A DNA stretch of 21,100 nucleotides from CAWCPR01 sp963797475. GTDB taxonomy: Bacteria > Chloroflexota > Anaerolineae > Anaerolineales > UBA4823. Shown piece after piece: positions 6,940 through 14,278 of the stretch. Position numbers and translations under genes: made by a program. Numbering within the stretch: the first letter of the stretch is position 1; every line of letters begins with the position of its first letter. The stretch spans positions 1 to 21,100 of the forward strand of contig CAWCPR010000021.1 in the NCBI GenBank assembly GCA_963797475.1. The letters are read 5' to 3'. The notes beneath the pieces were generated by a model. It did not search any database, had not been told where the DNA came from, and saw nothing but the letters and a program-made list of their open reading frames with translations.

Positions 6940-8055
6940 ATGAGCAATTACAGCCATCGCGAACGGGTTTTAGCAGCCCTACACCACGAAGAGACGGACC
7001 GGCCTCCTATGGATATGATGGGGAACGCCACTATGCTGCTCGACCAGACCTACTTACGTCTGCGCGATCACCTGGGCTTTACCCCGATCCCGCCAGTACG
7101 CTCGGGCAGCACAGCAAACTATTATGACGAGCGCATCCTGGAAATGTTCGACATCGACTTCCGGCGAGTATTTCTGGGCAAGAATCCGGGCTGGAGGCGA
7201 ACAACCTTCGATGACGGGACGTACCTGGATGAATTCGGCGTGCGCTGCCAGACCAGCGGCCCGTACGTAAACTTCATAGAACATCCACTCCAGCAGGCCC
7301 AAACGGTTGAGGAAGTTGAAGCTTTTGCCTGGCCCACCCCGGAAAGCCTGTTTACAAGCCAGGGATTAGCGCAGCAGGCGCGCCGGCTCTGCAACGAGAG
7401 CGATTACCTGATCGTCGCCCGCAACCCAATCACTTTTGGCTTTTTGGACCGGAGCTGCAGCTTGATGGGCATCTCAGAGTTTATGGTGACACTGGCCCTC
7501 AGGCCCCTGGTCGCCCAGGCGATCATCGCCCACCTGCTCGAGATTTACAAAGGGATCTACGGCATGTTCCTGGACGCCGCCGGTCCGTACGTACAAATGG
7601 TCGAATACGGAGATGACCTGGGGGCGCAAAATAACCCGCTGATTTCACCGCGGATGTTTGCCGCCTTCCTGGCGCCTGCGGAAAAGGAGCTTTTCAGGAT
7701 GATCCGCGCTAAAGCGCCCCAGGCCGCGATTTTCCATCATTCAGACGGTTCTATATTTAAGCTCATACCCGGCCTGATCGAGGCCGGGGCGGATGTCCTC
7801 AACCCGGTCCAGACCTCTGCCAGGGGAATGGACGGGCGCTTGTTAAAGGAGAGCTTCGGCGGGCGGCTGGCGTTCCACGGGGCGATCGAAAAGCTGGACG
7901 GGCCGCTGGACGAATTGGTCGCGGAAGCCAAGGAGAAGCTCGCCATCTTTGCCCCCAATGGCGGGTATATTTTTGCCTCCTGCAACCACATGATCGACGT
8001 CCCAGTGGAGAATATCCTGGCAATGTTCGAAACGGCTCGGGGCTGGCGGGCTTAA
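6940..8055 (+). CDS. URO-D-superfamily enzyme, second of a tandem pair
   Basis: This 371-residue paralogue of the preceding protein shares its layout: N-terminal HRERVLAALHHEETDR, a central GDDLGAQNNPLISPRMF, HHSDG (H267-G270), LNPVQTSARGMD and a C-terminal FASCNHM with C348 and H350. The pair is diverged, so two non-identical subunits or two successive steps are more likely than a recent duplication. GGAAGGA lies ahead of the ATG. It is the last + strand gene of the locus. Its TAA overlaps the stop of the convergent exporter permease within TTAA at 8052-8055, and no terminator separates them. No corrinoid protein or methyltransferase 1 is visible nearby, which weakens but does not exclude a methyltransferase role. 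Confidence 0.85.
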   Translation: MSNYSHRERVLAALHHEETDRPPMDMMGNATMLLDQTYLRLRDHLGFTPIPPVRSGSTANYYDERILEMFDIDFRRVFLGKNPGWRRTTFDDGTYLDEFGVRCQTSGPYVNFIEHPLQQAQTVEEVEAFAWPTPESLFTSQGLAQQARRLCNESDYLIVARNPITFGFLDRSCSLMGISEFMVTLALRPLVAQAIIAHLLEIYKGIYGMFLDAAGPYVQMVEYGDDLGAQNNPLISPRMFAAFLAPAEKELFRMIRAKAPQAAIFHHSDGSIFKLIPGLIEAGADVLNPVQTSARGMDGRLLKESFGGRLAFHGAIEKLDGPLDELVAEAKEKLAIFAPNGGYIFASCNHMIDVPVENILAMFETARGWRA

Positions 8056-8828
8056 CGGCTCTGGTCGGCGCGCATCCACCACAGGTACGTCGCGAGCATG
8101 CCTGCCAGGCCGGTTAAGAGAGCAATCCATAAACTGGCGGGCGTGAGGCTCGCATCACGGGCGTAGAGGCCCGGCACCGCCCAGGGAAAGTATTCGCCCC
8201 AGCCGGCCACAATGGCCAGGTTTGCCATCATCACCGAGATAACTCCGGCCGCGATTGGCAGCAGGTAACCCCGTCCCAGGCTGGCGAAAAAAGCAAACGG
8301 CATAACGACCACAATCACCAGGCAAACCGATACCGCCAGGACAGCGCTGCCCTGCAGAAGAACGCTCACTGAGCCGAGCGGGAGCTGGAAAAGGGCGCCC
8401 ACCAGCAGGCTCACAACGTAAATTTCCACCGTCAGCGCCGCGGACCAGACCGCCACCACGATGAACTTTGCCAGGAGTATGCTGGCGCGTGGAACCGGGA
8501 CGGCGAGCAGGTCTTTCAACGTGCCGTCGCTAAATTCACGACCGAACACCCAACTGATGATCAGGCAGAATATAAAGAATCCGCCGACTGCGACCGCCTG
8601 GACGACCATGTTCAGGTAAGTTGGCCAGTCTGCGGCGACGCCTGCGATCAGGTTCGCTTTGGCGCTGATCAATCCGAGATTCCGAGAAAGCTCGGGGTCC
8701 TTATAGATAAAAATCAAAAAACCGGTCGCCAGGGGCAAAAGCAGGAACCCCAGGGCGGTAAACAAGGGCATCCCGGAGCGGATGGCTTTTCTCATCTCGA
8801 TCCAAAGCGTATTGGCAAGGGCGTTCAT
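8052..8828 (-). CDS. ABC-2-type exporter permease
   Basis: This 258-residue polytopic membrane protein has about six hydrophobic segments. The first is near residues 20-42 (MPLFTALGFLLLPLATGFLIFIY). The loop WVFGREFSDGTLKDLLAVPVPRASILLAKF is the conserved cytoplasmic element of ABC-2 permeases of the BcrB/NatB kind. The ATG at 8828 overlaps the ATPase stop as ATGA, giving translational coupling. With the ATPase and TetR genes it forms a three-gene operon likely to export an antibiotic, lipid or other amphiphile. The substrate cannot be read from the sequence. Confidence 0.88.
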   Translation of the reverse strand: MNALANTLWIEMRKAIRSGMPLFTALGFLLLPLATGFLIFIYKDPELSRNLGLISAKANLIAGVAADWPTYLNMVVQAVAVGGFFIFCLIISWVFGREFSDGTLKDLLAVPVPRASILLAKFIVVAVWSAALTVEIYVVSLLVGALFQLPLGSVSVLLQGSAVLAVSVCLVIVVVMPFAFFASLGRGYLLPIAAGVISVMMANLAIVAGWGEYFPWAVPGLYARDASLTPASLWIALLTGLAGMLATYLWWMRADQSR

Positions 8829-9748
8829 TTCACATCTCCATTCAATCCGACCAGGCGCAGAAAATATTGTTCGAGATCTTCCTGTTCCACGACAAGCTGG
8901 GTGGGTGGGACTCCAGCCTGGACCAACAATCTGGCGATATCATCCGGGCGATCGATGGACTCAATATTTTTGAGCTCAATCAGACCATCCCGGAGGACTT
9001 CAGCGGGCTGCCCGGCGCTGGTCAATGCCAGGCGGGCTGCCTCGATATCCCGCGCCCGCAGCAGCAGCCGGCTTCGCCGGTTCCGCTCCAGCTCGTCGAC
9101 CTCCAGTTCCTGGAGCAGGCGGCCCTCGTGGATAATCCCGATGCGGCGGGCAAGCCGCGAAACTTCGGCCAGGATATGGCTCGCCATAAAGACCGTCACA
9201 CCCTGTTCGCGGGTCAGCTCGAGCAGGAGCTCGCGGATCTCGACGATCCCGGCCGGGTCCAGGCCATTGGCCGGCTCGTCCAAAATCAACAGCCTGGGAT
9301 CGTGCAGCAAGGCTTTGGCCAATCCCAGCCGCTGGGCATTCCCCAGGGAAAGGGTGCCGGCCCGCCGGTTGGCATAAACGGCTAACCCCAGGCGCTCGAT
9401 GGCCTGGCTGACGGCCTTCGGCGGTGTGCCGGGGTGTAGGCGGCGGGCCACTTCCAGATTCTCATAGACGGTCAGCTCGGGATAAGCATTCGGCGTTTCC
9501 ACCAGATAACCGACCTGGGCCCAGGGTTCCCGGCTGCCCAGGCGCACCTGGGTTTGCAGCACGCAGGCGCTGCCGGAGGTGGGCTTGATCATCCCCAGCA
9601 GCATGCGGATGGTGGTCGTTTTCCCGGCGCCGTTCAGGCCGAGAAACGCGTAAATCTCCCCCTCGGCGACGCGCAAGGAAAGCTGATCGACGGCGGTTAC
9701 GTCCCCGTAGCGCTTCCCCAGATCTTCGGTTTCAATCGTATAAATCAT
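8825..9748 (-). CDS. ABC exporter ATP-binding protein (BcrA/CcmA-like)
   Basis: This 307-residue ATPase shows Walker A GLNGAGKT (37-44), a BcrA-like Q-loop region GYLVETPNAYPELTVYENL (80-98), signature LSLGNAQ (133-139, a variant of LSGGQ), Walker B LLILDEP (153-159) with catalytic E158, and H191 in the switch MASHILAEVSR. About 90 C-terminal residues form the extra domain usual in bacitracin-type exporters. It powers the adjacent ABC-2 permease at the inner membrane. Only 5 nt separate it from the TetR stop upstream. The leucine and asparagine in the signature motif are common in this subfamily and do not suggest inactivity. Confidence 0.92.
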   Translation of the reverse strand: MIYTIETEDLGKRYGDVTAVDQLSLRVAEGEIYAFLGLNGAGKTTTIRMLLGMIKPTSGSACVLQTQVRLGSREPWAQVGYLVETPNAYPELTVYENLEVARRLHPGTPPKAVSQAIERLGLAVYANRRAGTLSLGNAQRLGLAKALLHDPRLLILDEPANGLDPAGIVEIRELLLELTREQGVTVFMASHILAEVSRLARRIGIIHEGRLLQELEVDELERNRRSRLLLRARDIEAARLALTSAGQPAEVLRDGLIELKNIESIDRPDDIARLLVQAGVPPTQLVVEQEDLEQYFLRLVGLNGDVK

Positions 9749-9753
9749 TTTCT

Positions 9754-10407
9754 TTAACCCTTTTCGAGCTGCGCGGCAGGACGGAGCGGCATTGGGACCT
9801 GGAGCTCGACCTCGCCCAGGCAGAAAGCAGCGATCAGCTCCAGGAGCAGATCGACCGTGCCAGCCAGGGTGTTTGGACCAAAATCTTCTTTGTGCAGAAC
9901 GATCAGAACGAGCGCATACAACAGGCCGCCGATCTCCTCGGGCCGGGCCTGGATGGGTATGCCCGCGCTGCGGCAGCGGGCGACCAGCGCTTCTATAAAA
10001 ATCCGGTCGCTGGCCAGGTGCTCCTGGAGTTTCTCTTCCGGAACTCTGCGCCGGAGCAGCTCATAATCACTGCCGGTGACAAACTGCAAGACCGGCATGG
10101 TTTCCAAAAGCCCAAAAGCCTTCTTCAAGACCGCCAACAGGCGCAGGCGCGGCGAAGGCCCAGGCAGGTCGATGGCCGCCAGGATTTCCTGGCGGAAGCG
10201 CTCCTCCGCCATCTCCACGACATCCATGAAGAGCGCTTCTTTGGATTTGTAGAAGATATAAAACGCCCCTTTGGAGATGCCGGCCGCTTCGGCGAGCTCC
10301 TCGATGTTGGTTTTTTTCAATCCATAAGCGGAGAACAGCTTATATCCCTCCACTACCAACCGCTCGCTGATCAATTTTCTTTCGCGCTCCGTAAACGCTT
10401 TTGGCAT
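9754..10407 (-). CDS. TetR-family transcriptional regulator of the exporter operon
   Basis: This 217-residue TetR/AcrR-type repressor has its helix-turn-helix at about residues 28-65 (KTNIEELAEAAGISKGAFYIFYKSKEALF), the strongly conserved family signature. The remaining two thirds form a ligand-binding and dimerisation domain with no recognised subtype. It is the first gene of the operon. AAAGGAG at 10414-10420 lies 6 nt before the ATG. A perfect inverted repeat sits at its own promoter, so it probably represses itself and the exporter until a ligand, perhaps the exported compound, is bound. Confidence 0.93.
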   Translation of the reverse strand: MPKAFTERERKLISERLVVEGYKLFSAYGLKKTNIEELAEAAGISKGAFYIFYKSKEALFMDVVEMAEERFRQEILAAIDLPGPSPRLRLLAVLKKAFGLLETMPVLQFVTGSDYELLRRRVPEEKLQEHLASDRIFIEALVARCRSAGIPIQARPEEIGGLLYALVLIVLHKEDFGPNTLAGTVDLLLELIAAFCLGEVELQVPMPLRPAAQLEKG

Positions 10408-10421
10408 ACTGCGCTCCTTTA

Positions 10422-10456
10422 ACTGTATGACTGTATATTATTTTCAGTCATACAGT
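10422..10456. promoter_or_regulatory. TetR-type operator: perfect 12-bp inverted repeat
   Basis: ACTGTATGACTG at 10422-10433 and CAGTCATACAGT at 10445-10456 are exact reverse complements around an 11-nt AT-rich spacer. The left arm continues into a second ACTGTAT-like unit. The repeat ends exactly where the -10 hexamer begins, so a bound dimer would cover the transcription start. This placement directly upstream of a tetR gene strongly suggests autoregulation. Confidence 0.8.
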
Positions 10457-10485
10457 ATTATAAATCGAATTTGCCGCCGCGTCAA
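10457..10485 (-). promoter_or_regulatory. Near-consensus sigma-70 promoter for the tetR-ABC operon
   Basis: Read on the minus strand, TTGACG (10485-10480) matches the -35 consensus at 5 of 6 bases and TATAAT (10462-10457) matches the -10 perfectly, with a 17-nt spacer. The start would fall near 10450, inside the inverted-repeat operator. The promoter is strong in sequence, which fits an operon held off by a repressor. Confidence 0.8.
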
Positions 10486-10574
10486 GGAGATATTCGGTTG
10501 TGGTTCAGGTGGAAAATGGCTCCGTGCAGTTGCCCTGCTGCAAGAATAAGCCAGGCGCCTGGGAGATGAGGAGC

Positions 10575-13500
10575 TCAGGCGGTCTTTCCGGGGTAACCTG
10601 CCGGCAAATCGAGAGGCTCTGGCGGAGTGGAAGGCTGCGCTGGCTGAGTCCACCAATCCGCCGGCCAATCCTTTAAATCGGCCAGGATCTCCTCCAGGGA
10701 GATAACGCTGCCTTCCTTGATGAAGGCTTCAAAGGCCTTAGAGCCCAACTGGCTGCGTAAAGTGGCCATATATTCTTCGTATTCTCGCCGGTCAGCTTCT
10801 CCCATATCCATCCCCTGGGTGCGGCGGATTTTCTCGGCGGCCGCGTATAAGCGCGCCGCCCGGGCCGGTTGGTTGGCCAAAACCGCCAGCCCCGCCAAAG
10901 CTCCCAGGCAGTTGGCAATCCCCTGCTGGTTATCTTGTTCGGCTGAGAGTTTCAGGCTTTCTTTGAACAGCTCGCAGGCTTGCGACATATTCCCCTCGCT
11001 CCGGTTTAGCAGGCCCATGATCTCGAGCAAAAAGCCAACCGTCCAGCGAATGTCAAGCTCGAGCGAAAGGGAAAAGCTGTCGTTCAGGAAACGGGTCGCA
11101 CCTTCCAGATCTCCCTGGCGGTAGGCCGTTCGCGCCAGGTTGATCAACACGCTGGCCACATTCCGGCGGTCGTCTACTTTCTGGAAGATATCCATGGCTT
11201 CCTGAAACCAGGATTTGGCCTTATCCAGGTCCTCGTGGGCATAGGCGATCAGTCCAAACACCTCTTTACAATAGCCCACGGGCCGGGGCGCATTGATCTC
11301 GGTGGCGAGGGCCAGGCACTCCTCGGCCACGGATTGAGCGCCTGCGGTATCGCCCTGAAAGCAGGCGGTAAAGGCCCGGATCCCCAGCGCGAAAACCACG
11401 CCGCGTTTCACCCCCAGCTCCCGAAAAGAGGCCAGGCTTTGCTCGGCGAATTTAACCGCCTGAGGATATTTTCCCTGGAAGAATGCGACCTCCGCCAGAT
11501 AGGCGATCGCCTGGGCGATGCTGCGTTTATCGCCGAGCTCCTGCTTGATCTCCAAAGATTTATCGTAAAGGGCGGCTGCTCTCAGGAAATCGCCCTGGTC
11601 CTTGGCCACGCTACCCAGGGCTTGTTGCGTATCGGAGATCCCCGGGCGATCATTCAGCTCGTGGTATAAAGTCACCGATTCTTCGAAAAGTTGGCTGGCT
11701 TTCTGGTATTCGCACAAATAATAAGCCACCAGACCCAGGTTCTTTTGCGCCAGGGCGATCATCTGTTTGTCTTCGATTTCACGGCTTAATTTCAGGCTAT
11801 CTTCCAGCAGCGCGGTCGCTTGCTCGTATTGGCCCCGATCGCGGGCGATGATACCCAGTCGCCCGAGCGTATCGGCGATGCCTTGCCTTTCGCCAATCTC
11901 AACCCTTAAAGCCAGGCTCTCCTGGTATAACTCGATCGCTTCCAGGTAGCGACCCTGGAATTGAGCGATTTCGCCCAGGACGCTGAGTACGCGAGCGATG
12001 CCCGCCTTGTCCCCGATTTCACGGTATAACGCCAGGCTTTTTTCGTTGACTGCCTTTGCCTCGTCATAATCCCCTTGCTGCACAGCCAGCATACCGGCCC
12101 CGCGCAGCGCCATCGCAAGCATCGCGGCGGGAGCATCCGGGTAGCGAACGATCGCGTCCATTAACCTGGAGCGCCCTTCGCTAAAGTAACCGCGAATTTT
12201 CCAGAAACGCCAGAGCGAATTCGCCATTCTCAAATACATCTCATTTCCACTCGCGCTTAGCGCCGCGCTTAGCGTCATCCAATCCATGGCCGCGCGCAGG
12301 TTGTCATATTCCGCATCCAGACGCCGCAGCCAGTATTCCTGCTTGGGTCCACGCCGCTCGATGAAGGATTGCTCGGCCATATTTAAATAGTAAGCGGCGT
12401 GCTTACGAGTGTATTTCCTCGCTTCTTTACGCTCAATCAGGCGCTCGAAGCTGTATTGGTGGATGGTCTCCAGGAATCGATAGCGCTTGCCATCCTGGGT
12501 CGATTCGGCGATTACGAAAGATTTGTCGATCAGGTGGGCGAGCAGGTCGAACACCTGAGTTGGTTTTATCTTCCCACCCGAACACACCTGTTCGGCGGCC
12601 TGCAAGGTGAAGCCGCCGGAAAAAACCGACAGCCTCCGCAGCAGGGCGCGCTCATCCTCGGAAAGCAGGTCAAAGCTCCAATCAACCAGGGCGCGCAAGG
12701 TTTGTTGGCGATGGAACGTAGCCCGCTCGGCGACCAGCAGTTGGAAACGGTCGTTCAGCCGGGCGGCAATCTCTTCGACGGTCAAAATCCGCAAACGCGC
12801 CACCGCCAGCTCAATCGCCAGGGGAATGCCGTCCAGGTGAGCGCAAACCTGGGCGACCGCGGCGGCATTTTGAGGCGTGAACTTGAAATCACCGGAAACC
12901 GCAAGGGCGCGCTCCACAAACAGCTTTACCGCCTCGTATTCGAGCAGTTGGTCGGATTCTAGATGCTCGTCGGCGCTTGGAAAGGTCAGGGTCGAGAGCC
13001 ACCAGACCTTTTCTCCGGGAGCGCCCAGGGGTTGGCGGCTGGTAGCCAGGATTTTTAATTTTGGGGCTTCCCGCAACAACGCCTCGGTTAATGAAGACAC
13101 AACCGCCAGCACGTGCTCGCAGTTGTCAATCATCAGCAGCAGCGACTTGTCTTTCAGGGATTTAAGCAGCGCCTGATCCAGGGCCAGCCCCTCCTCTTCA
13201 TGGATGCCTAAAGTGGAAGCCACTTCCTGGGTCACCAGGTCCGAGCTGGAAAGGGGCGCCAGATCGACAAACCAGACCCCATCCGGAAAGGAGTCCAGCA
13301 AATCGGGGCCGGCCTGCAGGGCCAGGCGCGTCTTCCCGATGCCGCCTGCGCCTGTGATCGTCACCAGGCGGAAGGTCGCCAGCAGTTGTTTTAGCTCGGC
13401 TAGCTCGCGCCCCCGGCCGATGAAGCTGGAAAGCGCAGGCGGCAGATTGGTTTGGGGTTCATCTTGCGTCTGCAGGGGAGGAAAATCTTCTTGCAGACCC

Positions 13501-14051
13501 GGTATCATCAACTGATAGATGTGTTCGGGCCGTTTCAGGTCCCTGAGCTTGTGCTCGCCCAGGTCGCGCAGGCTGACGCCCTCAGGCAGCTCCTCTTCCG
13601 CCAGGCGGAAAGTCACGTGCGAGATGAGGGTCTGGCCGCCGTGGGCCGCGCTTCGCAGCCTGGCGCAGCGGTTAACGGTCGAGCCATAATAATCGCCGTC
13701 GCGCAGGTCGACTTCGCCGCTGTGCACCCCGATGCGCACCCGCAGTTTCGCCGGCAAATTCCAGGGCTCGTCCGCCAGCAGGCGCTGAATGCCAGCGGCT
13801 GCCGCCACGGCATTGGTGGCGCGCTGGAAGACAGCAAAGCGGCTGTCCCCTTCGCCGCGCGGCTGTACGACCCGGCCTCCGAATTGCACGACCGTCGATT
13901 CGATCAACGCGTCGTGCCTTACCATGGCCAAACGCATCTGCTCGGGATAGCGTTCCCACAAGCGGGTGCTCCCCTCGATATCCGTCAGCAAGAATGTCAA
14001 CGTCCCGGTCGGTAAAGTCGATCCAGAAACCCGGCTGGTCTCATTGAGCAT
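10575..14051 (-). CDS. Class III nucleotide cyclase - NB-ARC ATPase - TPR signalling protein
   Basis: This 1158-residue protein has three parts. Residues 15-185 form a class III adenylate/guanylate cyclase domain with metal aspartates D24 (LLTDIEGST) and D69 (GEGDSRFAVF), and N127/R131 in STVNRCARL as transition-state residues. Residues 205-490 form a STAND/NB-ARC ATPase with Walker A GAGGIGKT (234-241), Walker B LLLMIDN ending at D309, ATSR (336-339) and GIPLAIELA (408-416). Residues 659-1058 are ten consecutive 40-residue TPR-like units. There is no DNA-binding domain at the C-terminus, unlike MalT/LuxR-type relatives. GGAGGT at 14057-14062 lies 5 nt before the ATG. It is probably cytosolic: TPRs sense a ligand or protein, NB-ARC oligomerises, and the cyclase may report. 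No membrane segment was seen. Confidence 0.92.
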   Translation of the reverse strand: MLNETSRVSGSTLPTGTLTFLLTDIEGSTRLWERYPEQMRLAMVRHDALIESTVVQFGGRVVQPRGEGDSRFAVFQRATNAVAAAAGIQRLLADEPWNLPAKLRVRIGVHSGEVDLRDGDYYGSTVNRCARLRSAAHGGQTLISHVTFRLAEEELPEGVSLRDLGEHKLRDLKRPEHIYQLMIPGLQEDFPPLQTQDEPQTNLPPALSSFIGRGRELAELKQLLATFRLVTITGAGGIGKTRLALQAGPDLLDSFPDGVWFVDLAPLSSSDLVTQEVASTLGIHEEEGLALDQALLKSLKDKSLLLMIDNCEHVLAVVSSLTEALLREAPKLKILATSRQPLGAPGEKVWWLSTLTFPSADEHLESDQLLEYEAVKLFVERALAVSGDFKFTPQNAAAVAQVCAHLDGIPLAIELAVARLRILTVEEIAARLNDRFQLLVAERATFHRQQTLRALVDWSFDLLSEDERALLRRLSVFSGGFTLQAAEQVCSGGKIKPTQVFDLLAHLIDKSFVIAESTQDGKRYRFLETIHQYSFERLIERKEARKYTRKHAAYYLNMAEQSFIERRGPKQEYWLRRLDAEYDNLRAAMDWMTLSAALSASGNEMYLRMANSLWRFWKIRGYFSEGRSRLMDAIVRYPDAPAAMLAMALRGAGMLAVQQGDYDEAKAVNEKSLALYREIGDKAGIARVLSVLGEIAQFQGRYLEAIELYQESLALRVEIGERQGIADTLGRLGIIARDRGQYEQATALLEDSLKLSREIEDKQMIALAQKNLGLVAYYLCEYQKASQLFEESVTLYHELNDRPGISDTQQALGSVAKDQGDFLRAAALYDKSLEIKQELGDKRSIAQAIAYLAEVAFFQGKYPQAVKFAEQSLASFRELGVKRGVVFALGIRAFTACFQGDTAGAQSVAEECLALATEINAPRPVGYCKEVFGLIAYAHEDLDKAKSWFQEAMDIFQKVDDRRNVASVLINLARTAYRQGDLEGATRFLNDSFSLSLELDIRWTVGFLLEIMGLLNRSEGNMSQACELFKESLKLSAEQDNQQGIANCLGALAGLAVLANQPARAARLYAAAEKIRRTQGMDMGEADRREYEEYMATLRSQLGSKAFEAFIKEGSVISLEEILADLKDWPADWWTQPAQPSTPPEPLDLPAGYPGKTA

Positions 14052-14112
14052 GCCCTACCTCCAGAACCCCCCGGATGCCAAATTCCGATTTCCCCAAGAA
14101 TGCCACTTTTTA

Positions 14113-14118
14113 ATTATA
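14113..14118 (-). promoter_or_regulatory. Candidate -10 element upstream of the cyclase gene
   Basis: On the minus strand, TATAAT lies at 14118-14113, 62 nt ahead of the cyclase ATG. No good -35 hexamer sits 16-18 nt upstream, so it may be weak or activator-dependent. It lies between the gene and the 50-bp palindrome. Confidence 0.3.
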
Positions 14119-14177
14119 CACTGCTGCTCCGCCCGGGAAAAAGGGTCGGGTCTTTAGGAACCGCTGTGGTGGAACCT

Positions 14178-14227
14178 CGGATTTGGGGGTGTGAGCGTGC
14201 GTACGCACGCTCACACCCCCAAATCCG
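14178..14227. repeat. Perfect 50-bp palindrome without spacer
   Basis: Bases 14178-14202 are the exact reverse complement of 14203-14227, centred on GTGCGTACGCAC. Each arm carries a G5 or C5 tract and AAATCC/GGATTT near its outer end. It lies 51 nt beyond the hydrolase stop and 126 nt before the cyclase start. No T-tract flanks either side, so it is not a standard terminator. It could be a dispersed palindromic repeat, a transcription-blocking hairpin or a protein-binding site. Confidence 0.9.
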
Positions 14228-14278
14228 GCCCCTACCCCAGAAAATCCCAAAGAGCCAAAAGGTCGGGGCGGGTAATGC

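Noticed and set aside
10551..10562. 12-bp palindrome CCAGGCGCCTGG after the cyclase gene as a terminator
   Set aside because: As a hairpin it leaves only 4-5 bp of stem, and the downstream T content on the minus strand is weak.
12399..12962. 187-codon + strand ORF, and other + strand ORFs inside 10575-14051
   Set aside because: All lie antisense to the cyclase-NB-ARC-TPR gene, whose domains are unambiguous.
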